Below, piece by piece: positions 1-4,916 of a DNA stretch of 5,329 nucleotides (its first letter is position 1; every line of letters starts with the position of its first letter). The DNA is taken from assembly GCA_026990885.1 (NCBI GenBank), contig JALXCO010000187.1, forward strand, positions 1 through 5,329. Direction: 5' to 3'. The notes beneath the pieces are model-generated. The model saw nothing but the letters and a program-made list of their open reading frames with translations, was not told where the DNA came from and made no database searches. A program made the translations under genes and the position numbers. The DNA comes from Desulfurococcales archaeon (lineage in GTDB: Archaea; Thermoproteota; Thermoprotei_A; Sulfolobales; AG1).

Positions 1-64
1 ACGTAACCCTTACCTCGGCCTCAGAAACCTGAGGAACATGCTTCACACAGACAACAATATCCAT
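1..64 (-). CDS. etfB: Electron transfer flavoprotein beta subunit, N-terminal fragment (partial)
   Basis: Reading the minus strand from the ATG at 64-62 gives MDIVVCVKHVPQVSEAEVRV, running off the left edge of the window. The opening pattern (M-x-IVVCVK-x-VP) is the hallmark N-terminus of EtfB/FixA, whose first beta strand and loop form part of the nucleotide (AMP or FAD) binding fold. With EtfA, EtfB makes a cytosolic heterodimer that passes electrons between dehydrogenases and quinone or ferredoxin partners; archaeal versions often belong to fixABCX-type bifurcating complexes. Only 21 codons are visible, so the subtype (housekeeping or bifurcating) and the rest of the operon cannot be judged. 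The start is well supported by a GAGGTG ribosome binding site seven bases upstream and a TATA box further up. It is transcribed away from the crenactin gene string. Confidence 0.82.
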   Translation of the reverse strand, partial: MDIVVCVKHVPQVSEAEVRVT

Positions 65-71
65 GAATACG

Positions 72-78
72 CACCTCT
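72..78 (-). promoter_or_regulatory. Ribosome binding site of etfB
   Basis: On the minus strand this reads AGAGGTG, complementary to the archaeal 16S rRNA 3' end, with a seven-base spacer to the ATG at 64. It fixes the start of the partial etfB gene. Confidence 0.75.
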
Positions 79-96
79 ACCCTCCCATCAAGAGAT

Positions 97-108
97 TCTG
101 GGCCCAGA
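97..108. repeat. 12-bp perfect palindrome in the etfB promoter
   Basis: TCTGGGCCCAGA is a perfect 12-bp inverted repeat. It is GC-rich in an otherwise AT-rich leader. It lies between the TATA-like box (112-119, minus strand) and the transcription start expected near position 90, a place where archaeal repressors commonly block polymerase. An operator role is inferred from position and symmetry only. Confidence 0.4.
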
Positions 109-111
109 CTT

Positions 112-119
112 GATATAAG
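112..119 (-). promoter_or_regulatory. TATA box of etfB
   Basis: The minus strand reads CTTATATC, close to the archaeal TATA consensus. A start about 26 bases downstream falls near position 90, giving a leader of roughly 25 nt that includes the ribosome binding site at 72-78. The spacing supports the assignment; the purine-rich BRE element upstream is weak. Confidence 0.55.
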
Positions 120-122
120 GTT

Positions 123-138
123 ATGTTTTCTGAAACAT
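123..138. repeat. Inverted repeat upstream of the etfB TATA box
   Basis: ATGTTT (123-128) and AAACAT (133-138) are perfect 6-bp arms around the 4-base spacer TCTG. The repeat lies directly upstream of the etfB TATA box, where the BRE element and activator sites would be. It could be a dimeric regulator site; there is no T-run after it in either direction to suggest a terminator. Confidence 0.3.
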
Positions 139-175
139 GGTTTAGAGGGGAGTTAGGGCTTGCTTAACGCCTTCC

Positions 176-358
176 TCACTCGATCCGTATCAAGTAATCC
201 TTTATACAAAGACCTAAAAGATTCCAAATAGGATTCATTGGAAGTTTTCGCTCAAGCCCCTCAACCCATACTTCTGACAATAGAATATTACTCCGCCCCG
301 GAACTCTCAAAGCTTCCACACCCTTATGCATGTAGTCGTCCTCAGTTAGGTACTCCAT
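176..358 (-). CDS. Small hypothetical protein, possibly frameshifted
   Basis: A 60-residue reading frame starts at the ATG at 358 (minus strand). I do not recognise the family. The N-terminal part is acidic and looks genuinely coding (MEYLTEDDYMHKGVEALRVP). Near the AAAA run (minus strand, 245-248) a second minus-strand frame opens in the -1 phase from 251 and runs to a stop at 153. It encodes a natural-looking hydrophilic helix ending in LLDTDRVRKALSKP. Joined by a single -1 shift, the two give a protein of about 68 residues. So the gene may be broken, carry a sequencing error, or be decoded by frameshifting; alternatively the 60-residue frame is intact and the other frame is chance. A weak AAGGA ribosome binding site lies about six bases before the ATG. 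It points toward etfB but has an 88-base gap and a separate promoter between. Confidence 0.35.
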   Translation of the reverse strand: MEYLTEDDYMHKGVEALRVPGRSNILLSEVWVEGLERKLPMNPIWNLLGLCIKDYLIRIE

Positions 359-397
359 ATGTTTTCCTTGTTCTTCTCCAAAATAGAAGGAAGAAGG

Positions 398-406
398 AAT
401 AAAAAG
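398..406 (-). promoter_or_regulatory. Possible TATA box of the small minus-strand gene
   Basis: The minus strand reads CTTTTTATT, a TATA-like run. A start about 26 bases downstream would fall near 376, giving an 18-nt leader before the ATG at 358. The surrounding stretch is simply A-rich on the plus strand, so the match may be fortuitous. Confidence 0.25.
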
Positions 407-492
407 TAAAAGGAACTGTGATGATAGTTATGGGGAGGATTCGAGGGGTAAATATTAGTTTTAGAAATGAAATTAATTAATACTTAATATAC

Positions 493-508
493 TATTTTTC
501 GAAAAATA
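493..508. repeat. 16-bp perfect palindrome overlapping the operon promoter
   Basis: TATTTTTCGAAAAATA is perfectly self-complementary across 16 bases. Its right half supplies the BRE (GAAAAA) and the first two bases of the TATA box of the plus-strand promoter. A regulator bound here would compete directly with TFB/TBP. Because it is symmetric it also presents a BRE-like GAAAAATA on the minus strand. AT-rich DNA makes chance palindromes more likely, so the role is inferred. Confidence 0.45.
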
Positions 509-514
509 TATAAG
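501..514 (+). promoter_or_regulatory. BRE/TATA promoter of the crenactin gene string
   Basis: GAAAAA (BRE, 501-506) is followed directly by TATATAAG (TATA box, 507-514), an excellent match to archaeal promoters. The TATA centre lies near 510, which places transcription start near 536-538, only a few bases before the ATG at 540. The first gene is therefore probably read from a leaderless or nearly leaderless mRNA, consistent with the lack of any Shine-Dalgarno sequence before it. This is the strongest promoter in the window and probably serves the genes through 4844. Confidence 0.7.
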
Positions 515-539
515 CAATTATAAAAATGTCATATCTATC

Positions 540-1049
540 ATGAAGTATGCAGGCTTGGGGTCCCGCTTGGATAATCCTTCCGTAATCCCGCACCCAACAC
601 TTGACGGGCCTCAAGCCATAAGGAAAAGATTACTAGAGATTATAAGAAGGCTAAAGAATAAAGGTCTGTGGAAGTATATCGACCCCTTAACGAAATCCTG
701 GCTAGAACTTGCCGCGAGGCTTAGGAGCTTGAAGTTCAGAAGCCGGTTAACAATCAATGTCTTAATGAAGGTGCTGAAGCAGATTAAACCGCTCCTAAGC
801 CTCGCGGATATTCTCAGGAATATCGGTATACGATTTGCCTGGGAAAATAGTTACATAGCCACATCTTGGGGTAATAAGGATGCATGTAATTGGAGGAATG
901 ATAAGGCATATCAGATTTATTGTGGAGCTCTCGCCCTACAGATATCTAGAATTACGCCAGGAATGGATATCTTCGAGATCCCTTCGATAAGTAAGCTTAA
1001 TTGGAGAGGGGCGGCCAAGATTCTCAGAAAAATCAGAAGATACACGTAG
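540..1049 (+). CDS. Basic hypothetical protein, first gene of the crenactin string
   Basis: This 169-residue protein is not recognised. It is strongly basic, with many Lys and Arg, and predicted mostly helical between residues 25 and 100 (for example RKRLLEIIRRLKN and LELAARLRSLKF). It then has an aromatic-rich segment (about 100-130) containing two cysteines, and a very basic C-terminal end (ILRKIRRYT). There is no signal peptide or clear membrane segment. The basic character would allow nucleic acid, membrane-surface or acidic-partner binding, but nothing proves any of these. The ATG at 540 is supported by a strong TATA box at the distance expected for a leaderless message. Its 3' end overlaps the TTG start of the VWA gene by 49 bases, suggesting translational coupling. 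Base composition is more AT-rich than the genes downstream, which could reflect fast evolution or a recent arrival. A role linked to crenactin is inferred from position only. Confidence 0.6.
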   Translation: MKYAGLGSRLDNPSVIPHPTLDGPQAIRKRLLEIIRRLKNKGLWKYIDPLTKSWLELAARLRSLKFRSRLTINVLMKVLKQIKPLLSLADILRNIGIRFAWENSYIATSWGNKDACNWRNDKAYQIYCGALALQISRITPGMDIFEIPSISKLNWRGAAKILRKIRRYT

Positions 1050-1963
1050 GCTTGGCTGGAATAGACATAGTATTCCTGATAGATTCGTCTGAAAGCATGG
1101 ATGAGGAGTTATCAGGCGATAGGAAGATTACGTGGGTGTGCAAGGCTGTGTCCAAAGCTATCAAAGAAGCGCTGGATCCGTCAAAAAGCATTAGAGTAGC
1201 TGTTATGTTCTTCCATGCAACGAAGTCAGGAGATGTTCCTAAGGCCGATATACTCATCCCACTCCAGAATATAGAAAATGTCAGATCTAATATGTCAAAA
1301 TATGAAAAGCTTATGGTTTCGTTAAAACCTGCTGGTGGCACCCCCATAGGCTACGGGCTAGAGAAGGCCGTCATCCTACTTGGAGACAAGTCTACGGATA
1401 AGCATGTCATATTATTAACTGATGGTGAGAACAACGTGGGGCCTGATCCTGTAGAGGTAGCGTACCAAGCATCTTCTAAGGGTGTAAAGATCCATGCGCT
1501 CGGCATAGGGGATGAGGTAAACGTCATAGAATTAGGGAGTCTGGCCAACGTCACTGGAGGTACCTTCAGAAAGATTGGAGACGAGGAAGATCTCTGGAGA
1601 GAGCTCAAAGAGATTCTCGCGGTCGTAGGGGCCTTAAAGATGGAGAGACATGTCAACACACTTGAGGGACAGATAAGGGAGGTTTTATCCAGCTTAAGGA
1701 ATGTTAGGAAGAATGTTAAGGAGCTTGAGGAAAGCCTCAGCCTGGAGAAGATGTCGGCTGAAGAATACTCGGCCAAGCTCTCCCTACTGAGGAGCAAAGA
1801 GGATGAGCTGTTGACTAGGTTAAGAGACCTCAGATCTAGGGCCGTTAAACGCCTGATAGAGCTTCAGCTAAGCCTCTCAGGCAGCCAGGGTAAGGAACGT
1901 GAAGACATCGTCCATGAGATAGAGTCTCTGAGAGATGTGCTCAGGGAGTCTGAGGAGATCTAA
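1001..1963 (+). CDS. Cytosolic VWA-domain protein with C-terminal coiled coil
   Basis: This protein of 320 residues has a von Willebrand factor A domain at about residues 20-210. The metal-ion-dependent adhesion site is complete: D28-x-S30-x-S32 after the first strand (IDIVFLIDSSES), T114 in the GGTP loop, and D141 in the LLTDGEN strand. Such domains bind partners through a Mg2+ or similar ion. Residues about 214-318 are a long charged heptad-rich region that should form a coiled coil, probably with a break near 292-298 (GSQGKE). There is no signal peptide or transmembrane helix, so it should act in the cytosol. The start is TTG, immediately after an in-frame stop and inside the preceding gene; a TTG at 1052, three bases after that gene ends, is an alternative that still keeps the whole first strand. 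It precedes crenactin by 45 bases and is probably cotranscribed. It is not a typical MoxR-associated VWA protein, as no AAA+ ATPase is adjacent. A scaffold or regulator for the filament is inferred. Confidence 0.88.
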   Translation: MERGGQDSQKNQKIHVGLAGIDIVFLIDSSESMDEELSGDRKITWVCKAVSKAIKEALDPSKSIRVAVMFFHATKSGDVPKADILIPLQNIENVRSNMSKYEKLMVSLKPAGGTPIGYGLEKAVILLGDKSTDKHVILLTDGENNVGPDPVEVAYQASSKGVKIHALGIGDEVNVIELGSLANVTGGTFRKIGDEEDLWRELKEILAVVGALKMERHVNTLEGQIREVLSSLRNVRKNVKELEESLSLEKMSAEEYSAKLSLLRSKEDELLTRLRDLRSRAVKRLIELQLSLSGSQGKEREDIVHEIESLRDVLRESEEI

Positions 1964-1998
1964 AAACAATACTTACATAGTGCGGTTCAGGTAGATCT

Positions 1999-2003
1999 GG
2001 TGA
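1999..2003 (+). promoter_or_regulatory. Ribosome binding site deciding the crenactin start
   Basis: GGTGA, the core archaeal Shine-Dalgarno, sits five bases before the ATG at 2009. The longer reading frame would begin at the GTG at 2000, which is part of this very motif. That makes the ATG at 2009 the better start. Confidence 0.65.
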
Positions 2004-2008
2004 GCCAG

Positions 2009-3277
2009 ATGACTGTTCCTAAGGAGTTCGAGGTCTTTGGAGAGGATTATGGGACCTCTGACTACAAGTTTGGGCCAGCAACACTAGGTAACACGCCCGA
2101 CATAGTTGAGAACAGGGGTTACTTCCCTGACACGAGGAGCCTGCTGCTGAGGATGTATGGGGAGGGAGAGAGAAAGGTTCTGGTAGTCGGACCAGAGGTC
2201 GCCACTTTCGTCGAGGCACGCAGAGACCTGGCTGAGAGGATGGTCTACCCCATGAGAAATGGGGTCATAGAGTATGATGACGATAGATCGTGGATTGTTG
2301 TTAAGGAGATAACAAGATATGGGCTGCTGAAGTATCTCCCCAGGGACGAGGCCTTCGGTGGATTCAAGTGTGTGGCCGCTCTCTCGGCTGCAGCGCCCAA
2401 GTACATGTATGAGAGGCTCTTCGAGATTCACAGGGAGATCAACGAAGAGGAGGGGAGGAAGGTGGTGAAGGCCCTGACCATAATACCTCAGCCCCTGGCC
2501 GTGGCCATAGCCCAGAAAGCTGTTACATGCACGGTCATAGAGGCTGGCCATGGAAACACTCAGATAGCACCTATAAGCAGAGGCGTTATATTCAGTGCCC
2601 TGATAACCCTGAATAGAGGGGGGAGCGACTGCGACCAGATAACGGCGGAGATACTGAAAGACTCGGGCTACTCCGATCTGGCGAGAGAGCAGAAGCTCGT
2701 GAAAATATTCAAAGAGACTGTCGGCCTTATACCGAGAAGCCTCGAGAAAATAATGAATATGCGGGATGATCCTAGGTTTAGGGCCGTTTTCAGGATACCT
2801 AACACGAAGATAATAATAGATCTTGACAAGAACAGCTGGCAGAGATTCCTTATAGGTGAGTTCTTCTTCAATCCGGGCCACGAAATCTTTCAGTCATATT
2901 ATAGGAGAGGGTTCCATAAACCATCCGACACCTTCATGGAAGGCAAAGTCATACTAGGGACAGAGAGCTTGGCGGATGTCATAATAGAGTCCGTGAGCAG
3001 GTGCAGCTTCGAGATTCAGCCCCACCTCTATAGGAACATAATACTCTCAGGAGGAAACTTCGCCTGGAGAGTTCCGGAGAATCTCTCCGATGTGGCCGTT
3101 GACGCGCCGACAAAGCTAGCGCTGATGTTAGAATCGAGAGGGATCTCCGGAGCCAGCATAACCTTGACTAAGAACCCGGTATACAATGTCTGGCAAGGAT
3201 GCGTCACATATGGGCTCTACATACCTGAGGACTATACATGGGACTGGGAGAGCCGGGAGGGATGGCTCTACCTATAG
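2009..3277 (+). CDS. Crenactin (archaeal actin-family filament protein)
   Basis: This 422-residue protein carries the whole actin fold and matches the crenactin family (about 430 residues) rather than MreB or ParM. Phosphate loop 1 is D13-Y-G-T-S-D-Y-K20-F-G, aligning with actin D11 to G20. Subdomain 2 has LVVGPEV and YPMRNGVIEYDDDRSW (80-95), the counterparts of actin YVGDEA and YPIEHGIVTNWDDMEKIW. Phosphate loop 2 is VIEAGHGNTQIAPI (176-189), the adenosine motif LSGGNFAW (346-353), and the subdomain 1 strand NVWQGCVTYG (393-402). Crenactin of Pyrobaculum polymerises with ATP into actin-like double helical filaments and is linked to rod shape. The tail after residue 403 is acidic and aromatic (three Trp, three Tyr). 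The ATG at 2009 is preferred to the GTG at 2000 on ribosome binding site grounds. Its last 40 bases overlap the next gene. No recognisable arcadin-1, -3 or -4 is nearby, which is unusual. Confidence 0.93.
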   Translation: MTVPKEFEVFGEDYGTSDYKFGPATLGNTPDIVENRGYFPDTRSLLLRMYGEGERKVLVVGPEVATFVEARRDLAERMVYPMRNGVIEYDDDRSWIVVKEITRYGLLKYLPRDEAFGGFKCVAALSAAAPKYMYERLFEIHREINEEEGRKVVKALTIIPQPLAVAIAQKAVTCTVIEAGHGNTQIAPISRGVIFSALITLNRGGSDCDQITAEILKDSGYSDLAREQKLVKIFKETVGLIPRSLEKIMNMRDDPRFRAVFRIPNTKIIIDLDKNSWQRFLIGEFFFNPGHEIFQSYYRRGFHKPSDTFMEGKVILGTESLADVIIESVSRCSFEIQPHLYRNIILSGGNFAWRVPENLSDVAVDAPTKLALMLESRGISGASITLTKNPVYNVWQGCVTYGLYIPEDYTWDWESREGWLYL

Positions 3278-4116
3278 TGTATCCACGTAAGAGAGTTCCC
3301 GTAAGGTCTCTGTCGAATCATGAGAGACCGAGTCCTGTAATCATCCTAAGCTGGATAGGCTTCATAATAGGGGTTTCCGCGCTCTTAGGCATACTTGTCT
3401 CAGATCTGATCTACCATTGGCTGAGGTGGGGGCCATCCACTTACATCCAGATCTATGGTCTGACGGCCCTATCATCAGCCGCGTTTTTCAACATAAGGGT
3501 CAGGAGTTATCTCTCTAGGGGGCTTGAAACCGCCTCTATAGCATACGCATTCTTCGATGTCCTCTTCGTCTTAGGTCTCTTAGGTCTGATTCATTTTGGA
3601 ATTCTGCTCCCATTCTTAGATCCTGCCAGGGTTGAGCGGATAGGTGGCCTGAGGGTTGGCCTGACGGAGGTTATCTTCGCTAGCCTGGTCCTCATCCTGA
3701 TGAGACCCGCGTTACAGATGATAATCAGGGGCCAGGAGCAGAGGCTGGCTAGGGAAGCCGTAGAAGCCAGGAGGCTGGCAGTTCTCCTAGAATCCCTGTC
3801 TAGAAGGATAGAGGAGCTTTCAAAACCACTTAAGGATAGGGGAGAAGAGGATCTTAAGAAGAGCCTCGAGATCCTGCTCAAGAGAATCGAGGAGCTTAGA
3901 AGCGTCCTGGCGAGCAGACCTAGTTACACAAGAGTCTATGGAATAGTGGAACCATCCATCATACCTAGGCCAAGAATAGGCGGGAAGGTTGAGGTGAAGG
4001 TGGAGAGCCATAGCCCAGATACGGTAGAGGCGCCTAAAAGTCAGACAGCCCTCCCGGACGCCGCGGTAGATAACCCGTGGATCGATCTCTTGAAAAAACG
4101 TGGGAAGAAGGGTTGA
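3238..4116 (+). CDS. Four-helix membrane protein with cytosolic coiled coil; candidate crenactin anchor
   Basis: This 292-residue protein is not a family I can name. After a basic N-terminus it has four probable transmembrane helices, at about residues 33-56, 70-87, 98-126 and 139-160. A charged heptad-rich coiled coil follows at about 165-227 (for example RRIEELSK and LLKRIEELRSVLASR). Next is a proline- and valine-rich linker (about 230-275). It ends in a short amphipathic basic helix, NPWIDLLKKRGKKG (279-292). With an even number of helices, both ends are probably cytosolic. Arcadin-2 of Pyrobaculum binds crenactin through a short C-terminal helix after a flexible region, so this tail could be an equivalent ligand; that is inference. 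The start at 3238 follows TGAGG at seven bases and overlaps crenactin by 40 bases; the ATG at 3262 and the GTG at 3277 are alternatives. The overlap with crenactin implies coupled translation and argues for a direct partnership. Confidence 0.82.
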   Translation: MGLGEPGGMALPIVYPRKRVPVRSLSNHERPSPVIILSWIGFIIGVSALLGILVSDLIYHWLRWGPSTYIQIYGLTALSSAAFFNIRVRSYLSRGLETASIAYAFFDVLFVLGLLGLIHFGILLPFLDPARVERIGGLRVGLTEVIFASLVLILMRPALQMIIRGQEQRLAREAVEARRLAVLLESLSRRIEELSKPLKDRGEEDLKKSLEILLKRIEELRSVLASRPSYTRVYGIVEPSIIPRPRIGGKVEVKVESHSPDTVEAPKSQTALPDAAVDNPWIDLLKKRGKKG

Positions 4117-4844
4117 GGCTCGCGTCTATAATCTTGGCCGGGGGATACGCGAGGAGGCTCTGGCCCCTAACTAAAAACATGGCGAAACCCCTCTTAAGGG
4201 TGGGAAGACGGCCAGTAATAGACTACATCTACGAGAAGGTCATAGAGCTCGGAGAGGTCAACAGGGTGATAATTTCCACAAACCTTAGATTCAAGAAAGA
4301 CTTCGAGGACTGGGCGAGGAGCCGAGAAGCAGCTGTAGAGATAATTTGTGATAACTCAACTAGAGAGGAGGAGAAGCCTGGGGCTGTAAGGGCTCTCGCA
4401 AAAATAGCCTCGAAGATCTCTGAAGACATGCTAGTTGTGGCTGGCGACAACCTCTTCACATCGAGTCTCTCAGGGATGCTGGAGGAGTTCGTGAGAAGGA
4501 AAGCTCCGATAGTCGCCCTCTACGATGTTGAGAACACATCTCTTGCCAAGCACTACTCCACAGTAAAGCTAAACCATGACGGGAGAATACTCTCTATGGT
4601 TGAAAAGCCCAAGAACCCTGACACATCACTAATAGGTACATGCATATACCTACTCCCATCAACCATCCGTGGGCTACTCCTAAGATATGTCGAAGAAGAT
4701 CTGAATGCTGACTCGCCTGGAAATTTCATCTCCTGGCTAGCTAAGCTTACACCAGTCTATGGATATTTACTGGATGGGGAGTGGTTCGATGTGGGGACTC
4801 CTGAGACTCTTAGGAAAGCTAGGGAGAGATTCGGGGGTCCCTGA
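4113..4844 (+). CDS. NDP-sugar nucleotidyltransferase (sugar-1-phosphate)
   Basis: This 243-residue enzyme belongs to the glucose-1-phosphate thymidylyl/uridylyltransferase-like family, which joins an NTP and a sugar-1-phosphate to give an NDP-sugar and pyrophosphate in the cytosol. Visible motifs are the NTP loop LAGGYARRLWPLTKNMAKPLL (8-28; G10, G11, R15, K25), the metal-binding VVAGDN (D112), MVEKPKNP (sugar binding, E164-K165) and EWFDVGTPE (metal-binding D226). It ends just after the catalytic domain, lacking the left-handed beta-helix acetyltransferase extension of many archaeal relatives. The sugar and base cannot be told from sequence. A GTG at 4077 would add 12 residues, but the TTG at 4113 overlaps the preceding stop as TTGA and gives the family's usual N-terminus just before IILAGG, so it is preferred. 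The four-base overlap ties it to the membrane protein gene. It probably supplies precursors for glycosylation or polysaccharide of the cell envelope. Confidence 0.9.
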   Translation: MRLASIILAGGYARRLWPLTKNMAKPLLRVGRRPVIDYIYEKVIELGEVNRVIISTNLRFKKDFEDWARSREAAVEIICDNSTREEEKPGAVRALAKIASKISEDMLVVAGDNLFTSSLSGMLEEFVRRKAPIVALYDVENTSLAKHYSTVKLNHDGRILSMVEKPKNPDTSLIGTCIYLLPSTIRGLLLRYVEEDLNADSPGNFISWLAKLTPVYGYLLDGEWFDVGTPETLRKARERFGGP

Positions 4845-4861
4845 GATACGCGGTTCAGCAT

Positions 4862-4880
4862 GAAAAAGATAAAAATAATC
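4862..4880 (+). promoter_or_regulatory. Promoter of the small two-helix membrane protein gene
   Basis: An abrupt A-rich patch, with GATAAAAATAA as the TATA element (about 4868-4878), breaks the surrounding GC-richer sequence. A start about 26 bases downstream of its centre falls near 4898, giving a leader of about 19 nt that contains the ribosome binding site at 4905-4910. This suggests that the last gene has its own transcript in addition to any read-through. Confidence 0.5.
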
Positions 4881-4904
4881 ATGTCTCAAATAATAAAACT
4901 GTTT

Positions 4905-4910
4905 AGGGTG
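4905..4910 (+). promoter_or_regulatory. Ribosome binding site of the small membrane protein
   Basis: AGGGTG lies six bases before the ATG at 4917 and matches the archaeal Shine-Dalgarno. It selects that ATG over the upstream in-frame ATG at 4860, whose extra 19 codons coincide with the promoter patch. Confidence 0.6.
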
Positions 4911-4916
4911 CGTAGC

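Larger units (their letters stand above)
359..539. other. AT-rich divergent intergenic region
   Basis: No reading frame here looks coding. The left half is purine-rich on the plus strand. The right half (about 450-530) is very AT-rich and carries the plus-strand operon promoter, a 16-bp palindrome at 493-508 and a 10-bp palindrome ATTAATTAAT at about 470-479. It separates the minus-strand small gene from the plus-strand gene string and probably drives both. Confidence 0.6.

Noticed and set aside
526..543. Five-codon frame from the ATG at 526 ending in TGA just past the ATG at 540
   Set aside because: It lies upstream of the transcription start predicted from the TATA box, so it would not be on the mRNA.
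1033..1347. Minus-strand open frame of 104 codons opposite the VWA domain
   Set aside because: It is antisense to the MIDAS-containing VWA domain, with no promoter or ribosome binding site.
1351..1797. Minus-strand open frame of 148 codons opposite the VWA gene
   Set aside because: It is Ser/Leu-rich low-complexity translation, typical of an antisense shadow of a Glu/Lys/Leu coiled-coil gene.
1964..2008. Possible internal promoter before crenactin (AAAAACAAT followed by ACTTACATA)
   Set aside because: The TATA match is poor, and its expected start near 2001 would cut into the ribosome binding site of crenactin; read-through from the operon promoter is simpler.
2084..2881. Long minus-strand open frame (265 codons) opposite crenactin
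   Set aside because: The plus strand is unambiguously crenactin with conserved actin motifs. The antisense product has no recognisable domain, no ribosome binding site and unusual composition; its length follows from the codon bias of the sense gene.
4077..4112. GTG start giving the nucleotidyltransferase 12 extra residues
   Set aside because: The TTG at 4113 overlaps the previous stop and yields the standard family N-terminus; the extra residues coincide with the C-terminal tail codons of the membrane protein.
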